From NCBI GenBank assembly GCA_003645215.1, contig QNEM01000099.1:1-7358 (forward strand): 7,358 nt of DNA, read 5' to 3'. This document shows, in pieces, positions 1 to 7,080 of this stretch (positions are counted from its first letter, which is position 1; every line of letters starts with the position of its first letter). The position numbers and the translations under genes are program-made. The notes under the pieces were generated by a model. The model made no database searches. It saw only the letters and a program-made list of their open reading frames with translations, and was not told where the DNA came from. Source of the stretch: Gammaproteobacteria bacterium (lineage in GTDB: Bacteria; Pseudomonadota; Gammaproteobacteria; Eutrophobiales; Eutrophobiaceae).

Positions 1-3000
1 ACTAAAATTAAGTGTTACGTTTATATAATCTATCTTAATATTAGGGTCCAATATTTGTACCTCTGCCCAGAAACCTTCTGAAGCTGAAGTTCCAGTTCCA
101 AATGTTGCTGGAATTGAATTTCCTCCGTTTATAGTACGTATCCAAGATCCTGCTGTATCCACACCAGAAGCACCATCATCAAAAGGATCCCCAGGGGCTC
201 CTGAATTGAATATATCTCCGTGTAGAGATAACGGATTTGCACTAAATCCGGAAGTTCCTGATCCGGGTGCATTGACCCTTCTTATATACACTTTCAAATT
301 AGAAGTCTCTAACGCATCACTAAAATCGTCATAACCACTATAGCTTCCTCCAAAGGTCATTATTAAACTTGATATTGCCTGACTATAATTAGGTACAGTT
401 GTATAGAATTTTCTATGATATACAGCGATATCACTATAAGTAGAATAATTTGGATTTGATCCGCCTTTATCTGGTTTATATGTACTTAAATTTGCTTGTA
501 TCGTAGATGTGTTTGGATCAGTTAAGAAAAATTTATCTGGTCTAACTAAATAAGTTCCTACCTCACATGCATCACAAAAAGCTCCAGTAGATCCACTAGC
601 TCCAGTCCCTGTAATTCCTGTACCTAATGTTGCTGTACTGCTCCATGAAGCATAAGCAGTACCTCCTCTAGTTAACCTTTCGGTTTCTCCATCAAAATCT
701 TCACCAAGTCTAGTGCTATTATCAGTAAAGGTATCTATTAAAACACTTGCAGCTGGAGAATTTACAGTATTTCCTGTTGCCCATGGATCATAAACGGTAG
801 AAGTTCCATTAGCAGCTGCTCCTCTATATCTATAGTTATTATTCGTTATTGGCCAATCGTCATAATCATATGCAGCATTTTGTAAATCATGTAAATTAGT
901 CCATGTTCCGTTCCATGTACCATAAGCACCTAAATTCCATGCTTCTAAATTCCTTGTAGGTAATCCATACTCTGTTGCTAGAACTCTAAAGTTATATGTA
1001 GCTGTACTGGATCTACCTTGTGTATTTTCATTAAAATCATCAATATCAGAAACTGTTGTCTCGAATTCTGAATTTAAAATGTAATATTCTACCCCACTTA
1101 TATGCTTAGTTAATATACTTGCTGGTGTTGTAGATTCAATTAGGGTCATGCTCCCATTTATATTTGGTGTTGAATCATCAGTATCATAAAAGACATCAGA
1201 TTGCGTATAAGTATAGGTTGACCCTCCATCAGTTATAGTGTCTGTTACGTGGTCTATTTTAATATGGTATCTCCCACCATCTAGGCTATTAGCAGTGAAA
1301 ATAGTTGCTGTGTTTACTTGTACTTGTATATTAGCTTTATATTTAGAAACGTCAACAGCATAATTAGAGATTATTACAGAAATCCCTGAATTCCCTCCTG
1401 TCGAATTATACGTTGCATTTTGATTTAGCGTTGGAGAAGTATAAGTTGCTAATACACTTGTTCCATCTGCGTCATATACATTAACAGTCATAACTGAATC
1501 CTGACTTCCTCCTGTTGGAGAACTTAGTCCAGTAATTAATCCCCCTGCTGTTTGAGCAGGACCAAAATAAGGAGTTGTTCCTGTAGTAGTTGATTGATTA
1601 CTTCCAGCCCATCCGTTAGTATTAAATGGTGTACCTTCAGAAGTTGGTGAGCTTATTCTAACAGTAGCTCTACTTATATTACTTTCATCAACCCCTGCAT
1701 CAGTTGTTCCGTCACTAGTATTATAATGGGAGGCAAAAGACGGAGTTGGGATATAAATATTTACCTTTCCAGGAAGACCTGAATCTTCCGATAAGACATC
1801 AACCCCGATAAAATTTAAAATTGGGAACGTTCCAATATCAATTGATTCGTCCTGTATATGTACACCTTTAAAATTAAGTTCTGCTGTTGCGCCTGTAGCA
1901 CCGACATATTCTAAATTTGGCCCGCCTGGTCCTAATTGATATAAAAGGGATTCTCCTGATTCCCCCGCTGCACCAGTAGCACCAGTAGCCCCGGTAGCAC
2001 CAGATAGTCCTGAAGATCCATCTACTCCTGTCGAACCGCTGGTTCCTGATGAACCACTTGTTCCACTAGAACCTATGATTCCGTCTGTTCCCGTGGCTCC
2101 AGTAGCTCCTTGTACTCCTGAAGATCCACTAGTTCCACTAGAACCTGAAGTTCCTGAAGATCCACTAGTTCCTGAAGATCCACTAGTACCTGATGTTCCG
2201 TCGGCTCCCGGAATACCTTGTAAATTAATACACCAGGTAGAATATGTTCCAGTACTTGAGTTACTAGCAACATAAATCCCCATTGCTCCTGTTGATTCAG
2301 TATATGTTAATACGGTTCCAGTAAAATAATGAATTGCATCAAAAGCTACGATAACATTCTGTCCTGGTGTATATGCTAAATATGGAACAGTTGTTATGTT
2401 AGCAGTGGAACTTATTGTTAATGGTAACGTTAAGGTATCTGTAATAGAACAATCACTGTAGAAATCCCCTGCTGCCCCAGTAATTCCACTAGTTCCTGAT
2501 GTCCCACTAGTTCCTGAAGTTCCAGTTATTCCACTAGATCCTGAGGTTCCACTGGTTCCCTCTGCTCCCGTGGCTCCCGTTACTCCTTGTGCTCCTGAAG
2601 ATCCGCTAGTTCCGTCTGCCCCTGTTGCCCCTATAGTACCCGTTGCTCCTGTTGCTCCCGCAGCTCCTGTTGCTCCTGTTGCTCCAGCAGCTCCATCAGC
2701 TCCTTGTATACCTTCTAAGTTAACACACCAGCTTGAATATGTTCCTGTTCCTGTATTAGAAGCAACAATAATATCCATAGCTCCAGTAGAACTATTATAT
2801 GTTGCTACATCACCAATAAAGTAATTATCATCGTCATATGATACAATAACTGATTGTCCGGGGGTATAAGCTAATCCAGAAGCTGTGTTTATACTGGCAG
2901 TAGCTCCTATACCTAATGGTAAGGTTAAACTGTCTGTAATCGAGCAATCTGAATAAATATCTCCAGATTCCCCTGTTGCTCCGGTATCCCCGGTAGGTCC

Positions 3001-4068
3001 TGTATCTCCTGTTGCTCCTTCAAGACCACTAGATCCTGATGTTCCTGAAGATCCGCTAGTTCCGTCTAATCCGCTAGTTCCGTCTATTCCTGACGAGCCT
3101 GAAGTTCCGCTAGTTCCGTCATCACCATCGAACCCTGATGTTCCGTCTAATCCTGATGTTCCTGAGGATCCACTAGTTCCTGAGGATCCGCTAGTTCCTG
3201 AGGATCCACTAGTTCCTGAGGATCCGCTAGTTCCTGAAGATCCACTAGTACCCGAAGTTCCTGAAGATCCACTAGTTCCTGAGGATCCACTAGTTCCAGA
3301 AGAACCTGAAGATCCACTAGAACCCGAAGTTCCTGAAGATCCGCTAGTTCCGTCTGCTCCTGTAGCACCTATTGCTCCCGTAGCACCTATTGCTCCCGTA
3401 GCACCTATTGCTCCCGTAGCACCAGTTGCTCCTGTAGCACCAGCAACATCATCTAATGTTTTACCAATATATGTAAACCCGTTTATGTAAAAATCTAAAC
3501 CTGCTGGATATGTTCCTGGATCTCCACTTATAATAGAAACTAAGTCGTTCGCTAAGAATAACAGACCCATATCATAATTAAAAACCCATCCAACTTCACC
3601 ACCACTTTGACCTATAGTAGTTGATATGTATACACCCCCTGTATTAGGATCTCCACTATATAAAGCTATATCATATCCTGAACTCGGTAAACCATTTGAT
3701 TGTGGAACTTTTTGTGGCTGAATCCAAAGATCTTTTACCCCTGATGAAGGATCACCATAAGTATTATAAGAGACCCATGTGTTATTTCCTCCTGGTACCG
3801 CTTGTGTTAATCTTATAGCAGAAGCAATATTAGATACATCTTCTACAATACCTACTAAGTTATTTGCTACATTATCTTGTGCTTCAGAAAGATTCTCCGC
3901 GGGAAAGTTTTTTACTATAGTAAATTCACTAAGTATTCTAGAAGAACTAAATGATGGATTATAGGGGAATATAGATTCATACCACTGTGATCCAGAAGCA
4001 GCATCTATTACATTACCGGCTTGTACTTTAAAAGTGAGTTTTAACGCTTCTGCACTTGTGAACCCCAT
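1..4068 (-). CDS. Collagen-like phage fibre / virion structural protein, long-shaft paralogue (partial, C-terminus off left edge)
   Basis: All 1356 codons from the ATG at 4068 to base 1 were read without an in-frame stop. The last codons read DYINVTLNFS, which aligns to residue 893 of the 902-aa paralogue, so only about nine codons and the stop should be missing (predicted length about 1365 aa). Residues 1-208 are the conserved N-terminal domain, with about 21 differences from the short paralogue over 207 positions. Residues 210-369, 453-534 and 618-705 are perfect Gly-X-Y stretches (53, 27 and 29 triplets). Residues 370-452 and 535-617 are two related 83-residue modules between them. The rest aligns to the short paralogue's C-terminal region with small indels and keeps the Cys pair as CDAC (1165-1168). 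An in-frame TAG six bases upstream of the ATG prevents a longer start. The likely role is an extended trimeric virion fibre; the partner and receptor are unknown. Confidence 0.85.
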   Translation of the reverse strand, partial: MGFTSAEALKLTFKVQAGNVIDAASGSQWYESIFPYNPSFSSSRILSEFTIVKNFPAENLSEAQDNVANNLVGIVEDVSNIASAIRLTQAVPGGNNTWVSYNTYGDPSSGVKDLWIQPQKVPQSNGLPSSGYDIALYSGDPNTGGVYISTTIGQSGGEVGWVFNYDMGLLFLANDLVSIISGDPGTYPAGLDFYINGFTYIGKTLDDVAGATGATGATGAIGATGAIGATGAIGATGADGTSGSSGTSGSSGSSGSSGTSGSSGTSGSSGTSGTSGSSGTSGSSGTSGSSGTSGSSGTSGSSGTSGLDGTSGFDGDDGTSGTSGSSGIDGTSGLDGTSGSSGTSGSSGLEGATGDTGPTGDTGATGESGDIYSDCSITDSLTLPLGIGATASINTASGLAYTPGQSVIVSYDDDNYFIGDVATYNSSTGAMDIIVASNTGTGTYSSWCVNLEGIQGADGAAGATGATGAAGATGATGTIGATGADGTSGSSGAQGVTGATGAEGTSGTSGSSGITGTSGTSGTSGTSGITGAAGDFYSDCSITDTLTLPLTISSTANITTVPYLAYTPGQNVIVAFDAIHYFTGTVLTYTESTGAMGIYVASNSSTGTYSTWCINLQGIPGADGTSGTSGSSGTSGSSGTSGSSGTSGSSGVQGATGATGTDGIIGSSGTSGSSGTSGSTGVDGSSGLSGATGATGATGAAGESGESLLYQLGPGGPNLEYVGATGATAELNFKGVHIQDESIDIGTFPILNFIGVDVLSEDSGLPGKVNIYIPTPSFASHYNTSDGTTDAGVDESNISRATVRISSPTSEGTPFNTNGWAGSNQSTTTGTTPYFGPAQTAGGLITGLSSPTGGSQDSVMTVNVYDADGTSVLATYTSPTLNQNATYNSTGGNSGISVIISNYAVDVSKYKANIQVQVNTATIFTANSLDGGRYHIKIDHVTDTITDGGSTYTYTQSDVFYDTDDSTPNINGSMTLIESTTPASILTKHISGVEYYILNSEFETTVSDIDDFNENTQGRSSTATYNFRVLATEYGLPTRNLEAWNLGAYGTWNGTWTNLHDLQNAAYDYDDWPITNNNYRYRGAAANGTSTVYDPWATGNTVNSPAASVLIDTFTDNSTRLGEDFDGETERLTRGGTAYASWSSTATLGTGITGTGASGSTGAFCDACEVGTYLVRPDKFFLTDPNTSTIQANLSTYKPDKGGSNPNYSTYSDIAVYHRKFYTTVPNYSQAISSLIMTFGGSYSGYDDFSDALETSNLKVYIRRVNAPGSGTSGFSANPLSLHGDIFNSGAPGDPFDDGASGVDTAGSWIRTINGGNSIPATFGTGTSASEGFWAEVQILDPNIKIDYINVTLNFS
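1954..2217 (-). repeat. Collagen-like region 3 of the long fibre (29 Gly-X-Y triplets)
   Basis: Residues 618-705 form an unbroken Gly-X-Y run beginning GIPGADG. It continues with GTS/GSS and GAT blocks and ends GAAGESG. It then enters the linker YQLGPGGPNLEYVGATGAT, shared with the short paralogue, which marks the return to homologous sequence. Confidence 0.85.
2218..2466 (-). other. 83-residue Cys-containing module B between collagen regions 2 and 3
   Basis: Residues 535-617 of the long fibre. It starts DFYSDCSITDTLTLPL and ends STGTYSTWCINLQ, with a shared AYTPGQ core and STGAM. It is the same length as module A and 66% identical to it. Cysteines fall at residues 540 and 613, spaced as in A. 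Similarity is distributed along the whole module, so this is an old duplication, unlike the nearby DNA-identical repeats. Confidence 0.75.
2467..2712 (-). repeat. Collagen-like region 2 of the long fibre (27 Gly-X-Y triplets)
   Basis: Residues 453-534 form an unbroken Gly-X-Y run between modules A and B. The first half is mainly GAT and GAA triplets, the second mainly GTS, GSS and GIT. It begins GIQGADG, closely matching the start of region 3 (GIPGADG), so module plus following collagen appears to be the duplicated unit. Confidence 0.85.
2713..2961 (-). other. 83-residue Cys-containing module A between collagen regions 1 and 2
   Basis: Residues 370-452 of the long fibre. The module starts DIYSDCSITDSLTLPL, has a central AYTPGQSVIV and TYNSSTGAM, and ends GTGTYSSWCVNLE. 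It is predicted to be mostly beta strand. It aligns to module B without gaps at 55 of 83 positions. Cys 375 and Cys 448 occupy the same places as in module B. The short paralogue has no equivalent. It resembles, from memory, short inserts seen between collagen repeats in other phage proteins, but the family is not identified. Confidence 0.75.
3163..3234 (-). repeat. Perfect 36-bp duplication made of alternating 18-bp units (GTS/GSS codons)
   Basis: On the plus strand, tgaggatccactagttcc alternates with tgaggatccgctagttcc, giving four units; bases 3163-3198 equal 3199-3234 exactly. A fifth, diverged unit follows at 3235-3252. The act/gct alternation shows that the last event copied two units together. 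It encodes Gly-Thr-Ser and Gly-Ser-Ser triplets and stays in frame. Confidence 0.85.
3361..3432 (-). repeat. 18-bp tandem repeat, four units, coding GAT-GAI triplets
   Basis: On the plus strand the unit is cgtagcacctattgctcc. Two units are perfect (3379-3396 and 3397-3414). The unit at 3361 differs at its first base and the one at 3415 at two bases. Each unit is six codons, so gain or loss preserves frame. Near-perfect identity at synonymous sites points to recent slippage or recombination. Confidence 0.85.
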
Positions 4069-4083
4069 TATCTAATTAATGTA

Positions 4084-4102
4084 TTTTTAGTTTCTTTAAA
4101 TA
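4084..4102 (-). promoter_or_regulatory. Conserved 19-nt leader before the long fibre gene
   Basis: The minus strand reads TATTTAAAGAAACTAAAAA directly after the small-gene stop and is identical in both cassettes, whereas the next 15 nt up to the ATG are diverged. Its purine-rich AAAGAAAC segment is too far (over 20 nt) from the ATG for an ordinary Shine-Dalgarno site. It may be a translational or mRNA-processing element, or only recently shared ancestry. Confidence 0.3.
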
Positions 4103-4318
4103 TTATAAATCTTCCTTCGTTTGTGCATCTGTTTCTGCAGTAAATATAGCATCTGCAGATCTCATACCTTCGCGAAATTGATTTAGAAAACTCTCCATAT
4201 CACTAATAAGTATTTTATAAACATCAACTTTATACTCTGAGCTTTTCACTGAAAGGTGAGCAAATCCACTTTTCTTATCTACTTTTACTACTATTGATTT
4301 TCTGAATGCATTTTCCAT
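4103..4318 (-). CDS. Small 71-aa conserved protein of unknown function, copy 2 of the cassette
   Basis: Paralogue of the small gene at 7081-7296, with 63 of 71 residues identical and the same length. The differences are P8S, D57A and a cluster in the tail (residues 63-69, ETDAQTKEDL here against EPEPSTNDDL). The reading frame is open upstream to another ATG at 4351, which would add 11 residues and overlap the preceding fibre gene. I chose 4318 because copy 1 has an in-frame stop in that leader and the homology begins exactly at MENAFRK. It sits 19 nt after the short-shaft fibre gene and 34 nt before the long-shaft one, probably on the same transcript. No catalytic motif is visible. A fibre-specific accessory or chaperone role is only an inference from co-duplication. 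Confidence 0.8.
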   Translation of the reverse strand: MENAFRKSIVVKVDKKSGFAHLSVKSSEYKVDVYKILISDMESFLNQFREGMRSADAIFTAETDAQTKEDL

Positions 4319-4334
4319 TGATCTATATATCTTA

Positions 4335-4342
4335 AATTTATA
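4335..4342 (-). promoter_or_regulatory. Possible T4-type late promoter element upstream of small gene copy 2
   Basis: The minus strand reads TATAAATT, one base from the T4 late consensus TATAAATA. It overlaps the stop codon of the preceding fibre gene and lies 16 nt before the ATG at 4318. A TATAAAAT lies at the equivalent place before copy 1. The DNA is AT-rich and partly constrained by coding, so chance is a real alternative. Confidence 0.25.
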
Positions 4343-7046
4343 CTGGAGCACTATCCGTTCCTCCGCTACTAAAATTAAGGGTTACATTTATGTAATCTAT
4401 CTTAATATTAGGGTCTATTATTTGTAATTCTATCCAAAAACCTTCTGAGGCTGGTTTTCCTGTACCGAAAGTTGCTGAAATTGAATTCCCCCCATTTACA
4501 GTACGAATTAAAGCTCCTGGTGTATCTACTCCAGAAGCACCGTCGTCAAACGGATTTGTAGGAGATCCAGAATTAAATAAATTTCCATGTAAAGACAGAG
4601 GATTTGCATTAAATCCAGATGAACCTAACCCCGGAGCATTAACTCTTCTTATATAAACTCTTAGATCTGAATTTTCTAAAGCCTCACTAAAATCAGCTGA
4701 CAATCCCGGATTTCCTCCAAACGTCATTACGAAACTTGATATTGCCTCAGTTAAATTTGCTCCTGTTGTATAGAACTTTCTGTGGTATACAGCAATATCA
4801 GTATACGCTAAATAATTTGGATTAGTTCCACTTTTATCTGGACTATACGTACCAAGATTTGCTTGAATTGTATTAGTGTTTGGATCGGTTAAGAAAAATC
4901 TATCGGGTCTTATTATATTACTCCCTACTATACACGAATCACAAAATACACCAGTACCAGTTCCAGTTATAGAAGCAGTCAGTATAGCTGAACTGTTCCA
5001 TGCAGTATAACTAGCGCCTCCTCTAGTTAACCTTTCAGTTTCTCCATCAAAATCTTCACCAAGTCTAGTACTATTATCATTATAAGTATCTACTAAAATG
5101 CTATCGAGGGGAGAACTTTTCGTATTCCCAGTTGCCCACGGATCATAAACAGTAGAAGTTCCATTAGCAGCCGCTCCTCTATATCTGAAATTATTATTCG
5201 TTATTGGCCAATCAGTATATTCATATGCAGCATTTTGCAAGTTCCATAAATTAGTCCATGTACCATTCCAAGTTCCATAAGCACCTAAATTCCACGCTTC
5301 TAAATTTCTTGTAGGTAATCCATAATCAGCTCCTGTTATACGAAAATTATATGTAGCTGTATTAGATCTTCCCTGAGTATTTTGATTGAGATAATCAATA
5401 TCAGAAACTGTTGTTTCGAATTCTGAATTTAAAATGTAATATTCTATCCCACTTATATGCTTTGTTAATATATTTGCGGGAGTAGTAGATTCAATAAGTG
5501 ACATGATTCCAGTTTTCCCTATCAAAGGAGTAGAAAGATTAGTATCATAAAAGACATCTGATTGTGTATAAGTATATGTTGACCCTCCGTCTGTTAATGT
5601 GTCTGTTGTATGTACTATTTTAACATGATATCTTCCTCCATCTAAAGTATGCGTACCAAATATTGTATTCATGTTTATGTTAACAGAAACGCTTGCTTTC
5701 CATTTAGTTGTGTCCGCACCATAAGAAGCGATAATAACAGAAATTCCTGAATTAGCTCCTATCGAATTATATGTTGCATTTTGGTTTAGCGTTGGAGAAG
5801 TATAAGTTGCTAATACACTTGTTCCATCTGCGTCATATACATTAACTTCTATAGTTGAATCCTGGCTTCCTCCGGTCGGTGAACTTAATCCCGTAATAAG
5901 ACCAACTGTACTAAAGACAGGAGTTGCATCAGTTGTTGCAGATCTGTTTGTTCCTGCCCATGTATTAGTTTTAAATGGGTTACCCTCCGTTGTAGGTGAA
6001 CTTATTCTAACAGTACTTCTGGAAAGAGCTTCACTTACTGTTCCAGTAGTAGTACCATCAGTAGTATTATAATGTGATGCAAAATTAGGAGGGGGAATAT
6101 AGATATTTATCTTTCCTAGAAGGCTAGAATCTTCTGCTAATACATCAGCCCCTATGAAATTTAAAATTGGGAACGTTCCTACATCAACGGATTCGTCTTG
6201 TATATGTACACCCTTAAAATTAAGTTCTGCTGTTGCTCCAGTAGCACCTACATATTCTAAATTAGGCCCACCTGGACCTAATTGGTATAAAGGTACATCT
6301 CCCCCTAGCCCTGTTGCTCCAGTAGCACCGGAAATGCCTGAAGAACCACTAGTTCCAGAAGAACCTGAAGTTCCAGAAGAACCCGAAGTTCCGTCTGTTC
6401 CAGTTGCTCCTGTAGCTCCTACAGAATCATCTAATGTTTTACCAATATACGTGAAACCATTTATATAAAAGTCTAATCCTGCTGGATATGTTCCAGAATC
6501 ACCGCTTATAATAGAAACTAAATCATTCGCTAGAAATAATAATCCCATATCATAATTAAACACCCATCCAACTTCTCCTCCACTTTGACCTATAGTAGTT
6601 GATATGTATACTCCCCCTGCATTAGGATCTCCACTATATAAAGCTATTCCATAACCCGCACTTGGTAACCCACTTGATTGTGGGATTTTTTGTGGCTGGA
6701 TCCAAAGATCCTTTACTCCACTAGATGCATCGTTATAAATATTATAAGAAACCCATGTATTATTTCCCCCTGGAACTGCCTGAGTCAATCTTATAGCAGA
6801 AGCAGCAGTTGATACATCTTCTACAATACCTACTAAGTTATTTGCTACGTTAGTTTGAGCTTCCGAAAGACTTGCAGCTGGATATTGCTTTATAATATCA
6901 AATTCTGAAAGGATTCTAGCTGAGCTATATGCAGGATTATATGGGAATATAGATTCATACCACTGTGATCCAGAAGCAGCATCTATTACATTACCTGCTT
7001 GTACTTTAAACGTTAGTTTTAATGCTTCTGCACTTGTGAACCCCAT
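4338..7046 (-). CDS. Collagen-like phage fibre / virion structural protein, short-shaft paralogue (902 aa, complete)
   Basis: Residues 1-208 form a conserved N-terminal domain starting MGFTSAEALKLTFKVQAG and containing GWVFNYDMGLLFLANDL and FYINGFTYIGKTLDD. From memory this layout recurs in structural proteins of marine T4-like phages; I could not check it. Residues 210-249 are 13 uninterrupted Gly-X-Y triplets of GAT, GTS and GSS type, a short collagen-like shaft. Residues 253-320 hold a Gly-rich linker and a small beta region (LNFKGVHIQDESVDVG). Residues 320-902 are a beta-rich, Asn/Thr/Gly/aromatic-rich region with a Trp/Tyr-rich block near 575-640 and the only two cysteines, CDSC at 702-705. 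It has no transmembrane segment. The ATG is supported by identical starts in both paralogues and a conserved 34-nt gap after the small gene. The likely role is a trimeric tail or capsid fibre, N-terminus on the virion and C-terminus distal. This is inferred from architecture; which virion part carries it is unknown. Confidence 0.85.
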   Translation of the reverse strand: MGFTSAEALKLTFKVQAGNVIDAASGSQWYESIFPYNPAYSSARILSEFDIIKQYPAASLSEAQTNVANNLVGIVEDVSTAASAIRLTQAVPGGNNTWVSYNIYNDASSGVKDLWIQPQKIPQSSGLPSAGYGIALYSGDPNAGGVYISTTIGQSGGEVGWVFNYDMGLLFLANDLVSIISGDSGTYPAGLDFYINGFTYIGKTLDDSVGATGATGTDGTSGSSGTSGSSGTSGSSGISGATGATGLGGDVPLYQLGPGGPNLEYVGATGATAELNFKGVHIQDESVDVGTFPILNFIGADVLAEDSSLLGKINIYIPPPNFASHYNTTDGTTTGTVSEALSRSTVRISSPTTEGNPFKTNTWAGTNRSATTDATPVFSTVGLITGLSSPTGGSQDSTIEVNVYDADGTSVLATYTSPTLNQNATYNSIGANSGISVIIASYGADTTKWKASVSVNINMNTIFGTHTLDGGRYHVKIVHTTDTLTDGGSTYTYTQSDVFYDTNLSTPLIGKTGIMSLIESTTPANILTKHISGIEYYILNSEFETTVSDIDYLNQNTQGRSNTATYNFRITGADYGLPTRNLEAWNLGAYGTWNGTWTNLWNLQNAAYEYTDWPITNNNFRYRGAAANGTSTVYDPWATGNTKSSPLDSILVDTYNDNSTRLGEDFDGETERLTRGGASYTAWNSSAILTASITGTGTGVFCDSCIVGSNIIRPDRFFLTDPNTNTIQANLGTYSPDKSGTNPNYLAYTDIAVYHRKFYTTGANLTEAISSFVMTFGGNPGLSADFSEALENSDLRVYIRRVNAPGLGSSGFNANPLSLHGNLFNSGSPTNPFDDGASGVDTPGALIRTVNGGNSISATFGTGKPASEGFWIELQIIDPNIKIDYINVTLNFSSGGTDSAPV
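6300..6419 (-). repeat. Short collagen-like Gly-X-Y shaft of the 902-aa fibre
   Basis: Residues 210-249 of the short paralogue are 13 uninterrupted triplets plus a final Gly. The order is GAT GAT GTD, then alternating GTS and GSS, then GIS GAT GAT GLG. Proline is absent; Ser, Thr and Ala fill the X and Y positions, as in many phage and bacterial collagen-like proteins. It begins at the same residue number as in the long paralogue, which fixes the junction with the N-terminal domain. Confidence 0.85.
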
Positions 7047-7061
7047 TTTACAATAACTGTC

Positions 7062-7080
7062 TTTTTAGTTTCTTTAAATA
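7062..7080 (-). promoter_or_regulatory. Conserved 19-nt leader before the short fibre gene
   Basis: Identical to the 19-nt block at 4084-4102, with the same position immediately after the small-gene stop and the same 34-nt total spacing to the fibre ATG. No strong ribosome-binding site lies between it and the start codon. Confidence 0.3.

Larger units (their letters stand above)
2962..3441 (-). repeat. Collagen-like region 1 of the long fibre (53 Gly-X-Y triplets)
   Basis: Residues 210-369 follow strict Gly-X-Y periodicity. The region opens with alternating GAT and GAI triplets, passes through a long GTS/GSS block interspersed with GLD, GFD, GDD and GID, and ends in GDT, GPT, GAT and GES. 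It is rich in Thr and Ser with a single Pro. Acidic triplets concentrate in the second half. It includes the two DNA-level tandem repeats listed separately. Confidence 0.88.

Noticed and set aside
2073..2275. Open frames on both strands over collagen region 3
   Set aside because: Both are low-complexity shadows of the same Gly-X-Y repeat codons, with no independent start signal or homology.
2570..2824. Plus-strand Pro/Ala/Val-rich open frame of 84 codons
   Set aside because: It is the antisense shadow of collagen-like codons: Gly-X-Y repeats with a 9-bp period keep other frames open. The minus-strand gene there is continuous and homologous to its paralogue.
3163..3320. Repeated ggatcc and actagt sites resembling vector polylinker
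   Set aside because: They are codons for Gly-Ser-Ser and Gly-Thr-Ser in frame and recur many times within a continuous gene, so vector contamination is not needed.
3147..3368. Minus-strand Leu/Gln/Asp-rich repetitive open frame of 73 codons
   Set aside because: It is an alternative frame over the GTS/GSS repeat array inside the long fibre gene; its low-complexity sequence follows from the DNA repeat.
3001..3440. Regular short repeats suggesting a CRISPR array
   Set aside because: The repeats are contiguous 18-bp coding units with no unique spacers, and they translate to unbroken Gly-X-Y triplets.
3779..3964. Plus-strand open frame of 61 codons
   Set aside because: It is antisense to the conserved N-terminal domain of the long fibre and has no supporting context.
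4319..4351. Eleven-residue N-terminal extension of the small gene from an ATG at 4351
   Set aside because: It overlaps the upstream fibre's C-terminus, and the paralogue has an in-frame stop in the equivalent leader. Homology starts at MENAFRK.
6154..6468. Plus-strand open frame of 104 codons
   Set aside because: It is antisense to the conserved linker and collagen shaft of the 902-aa fibre; its Pro-Val-Ala pattern mirrors Gly-X-Y codons.
1..7046. Diversity-generating retroelement (variable repeat and template) acting on the fibre tips
   Set aside because: No reverse transcriptase is present in the window. The differences between paralogues are spread out and of all types rather than confined to adenine positions.
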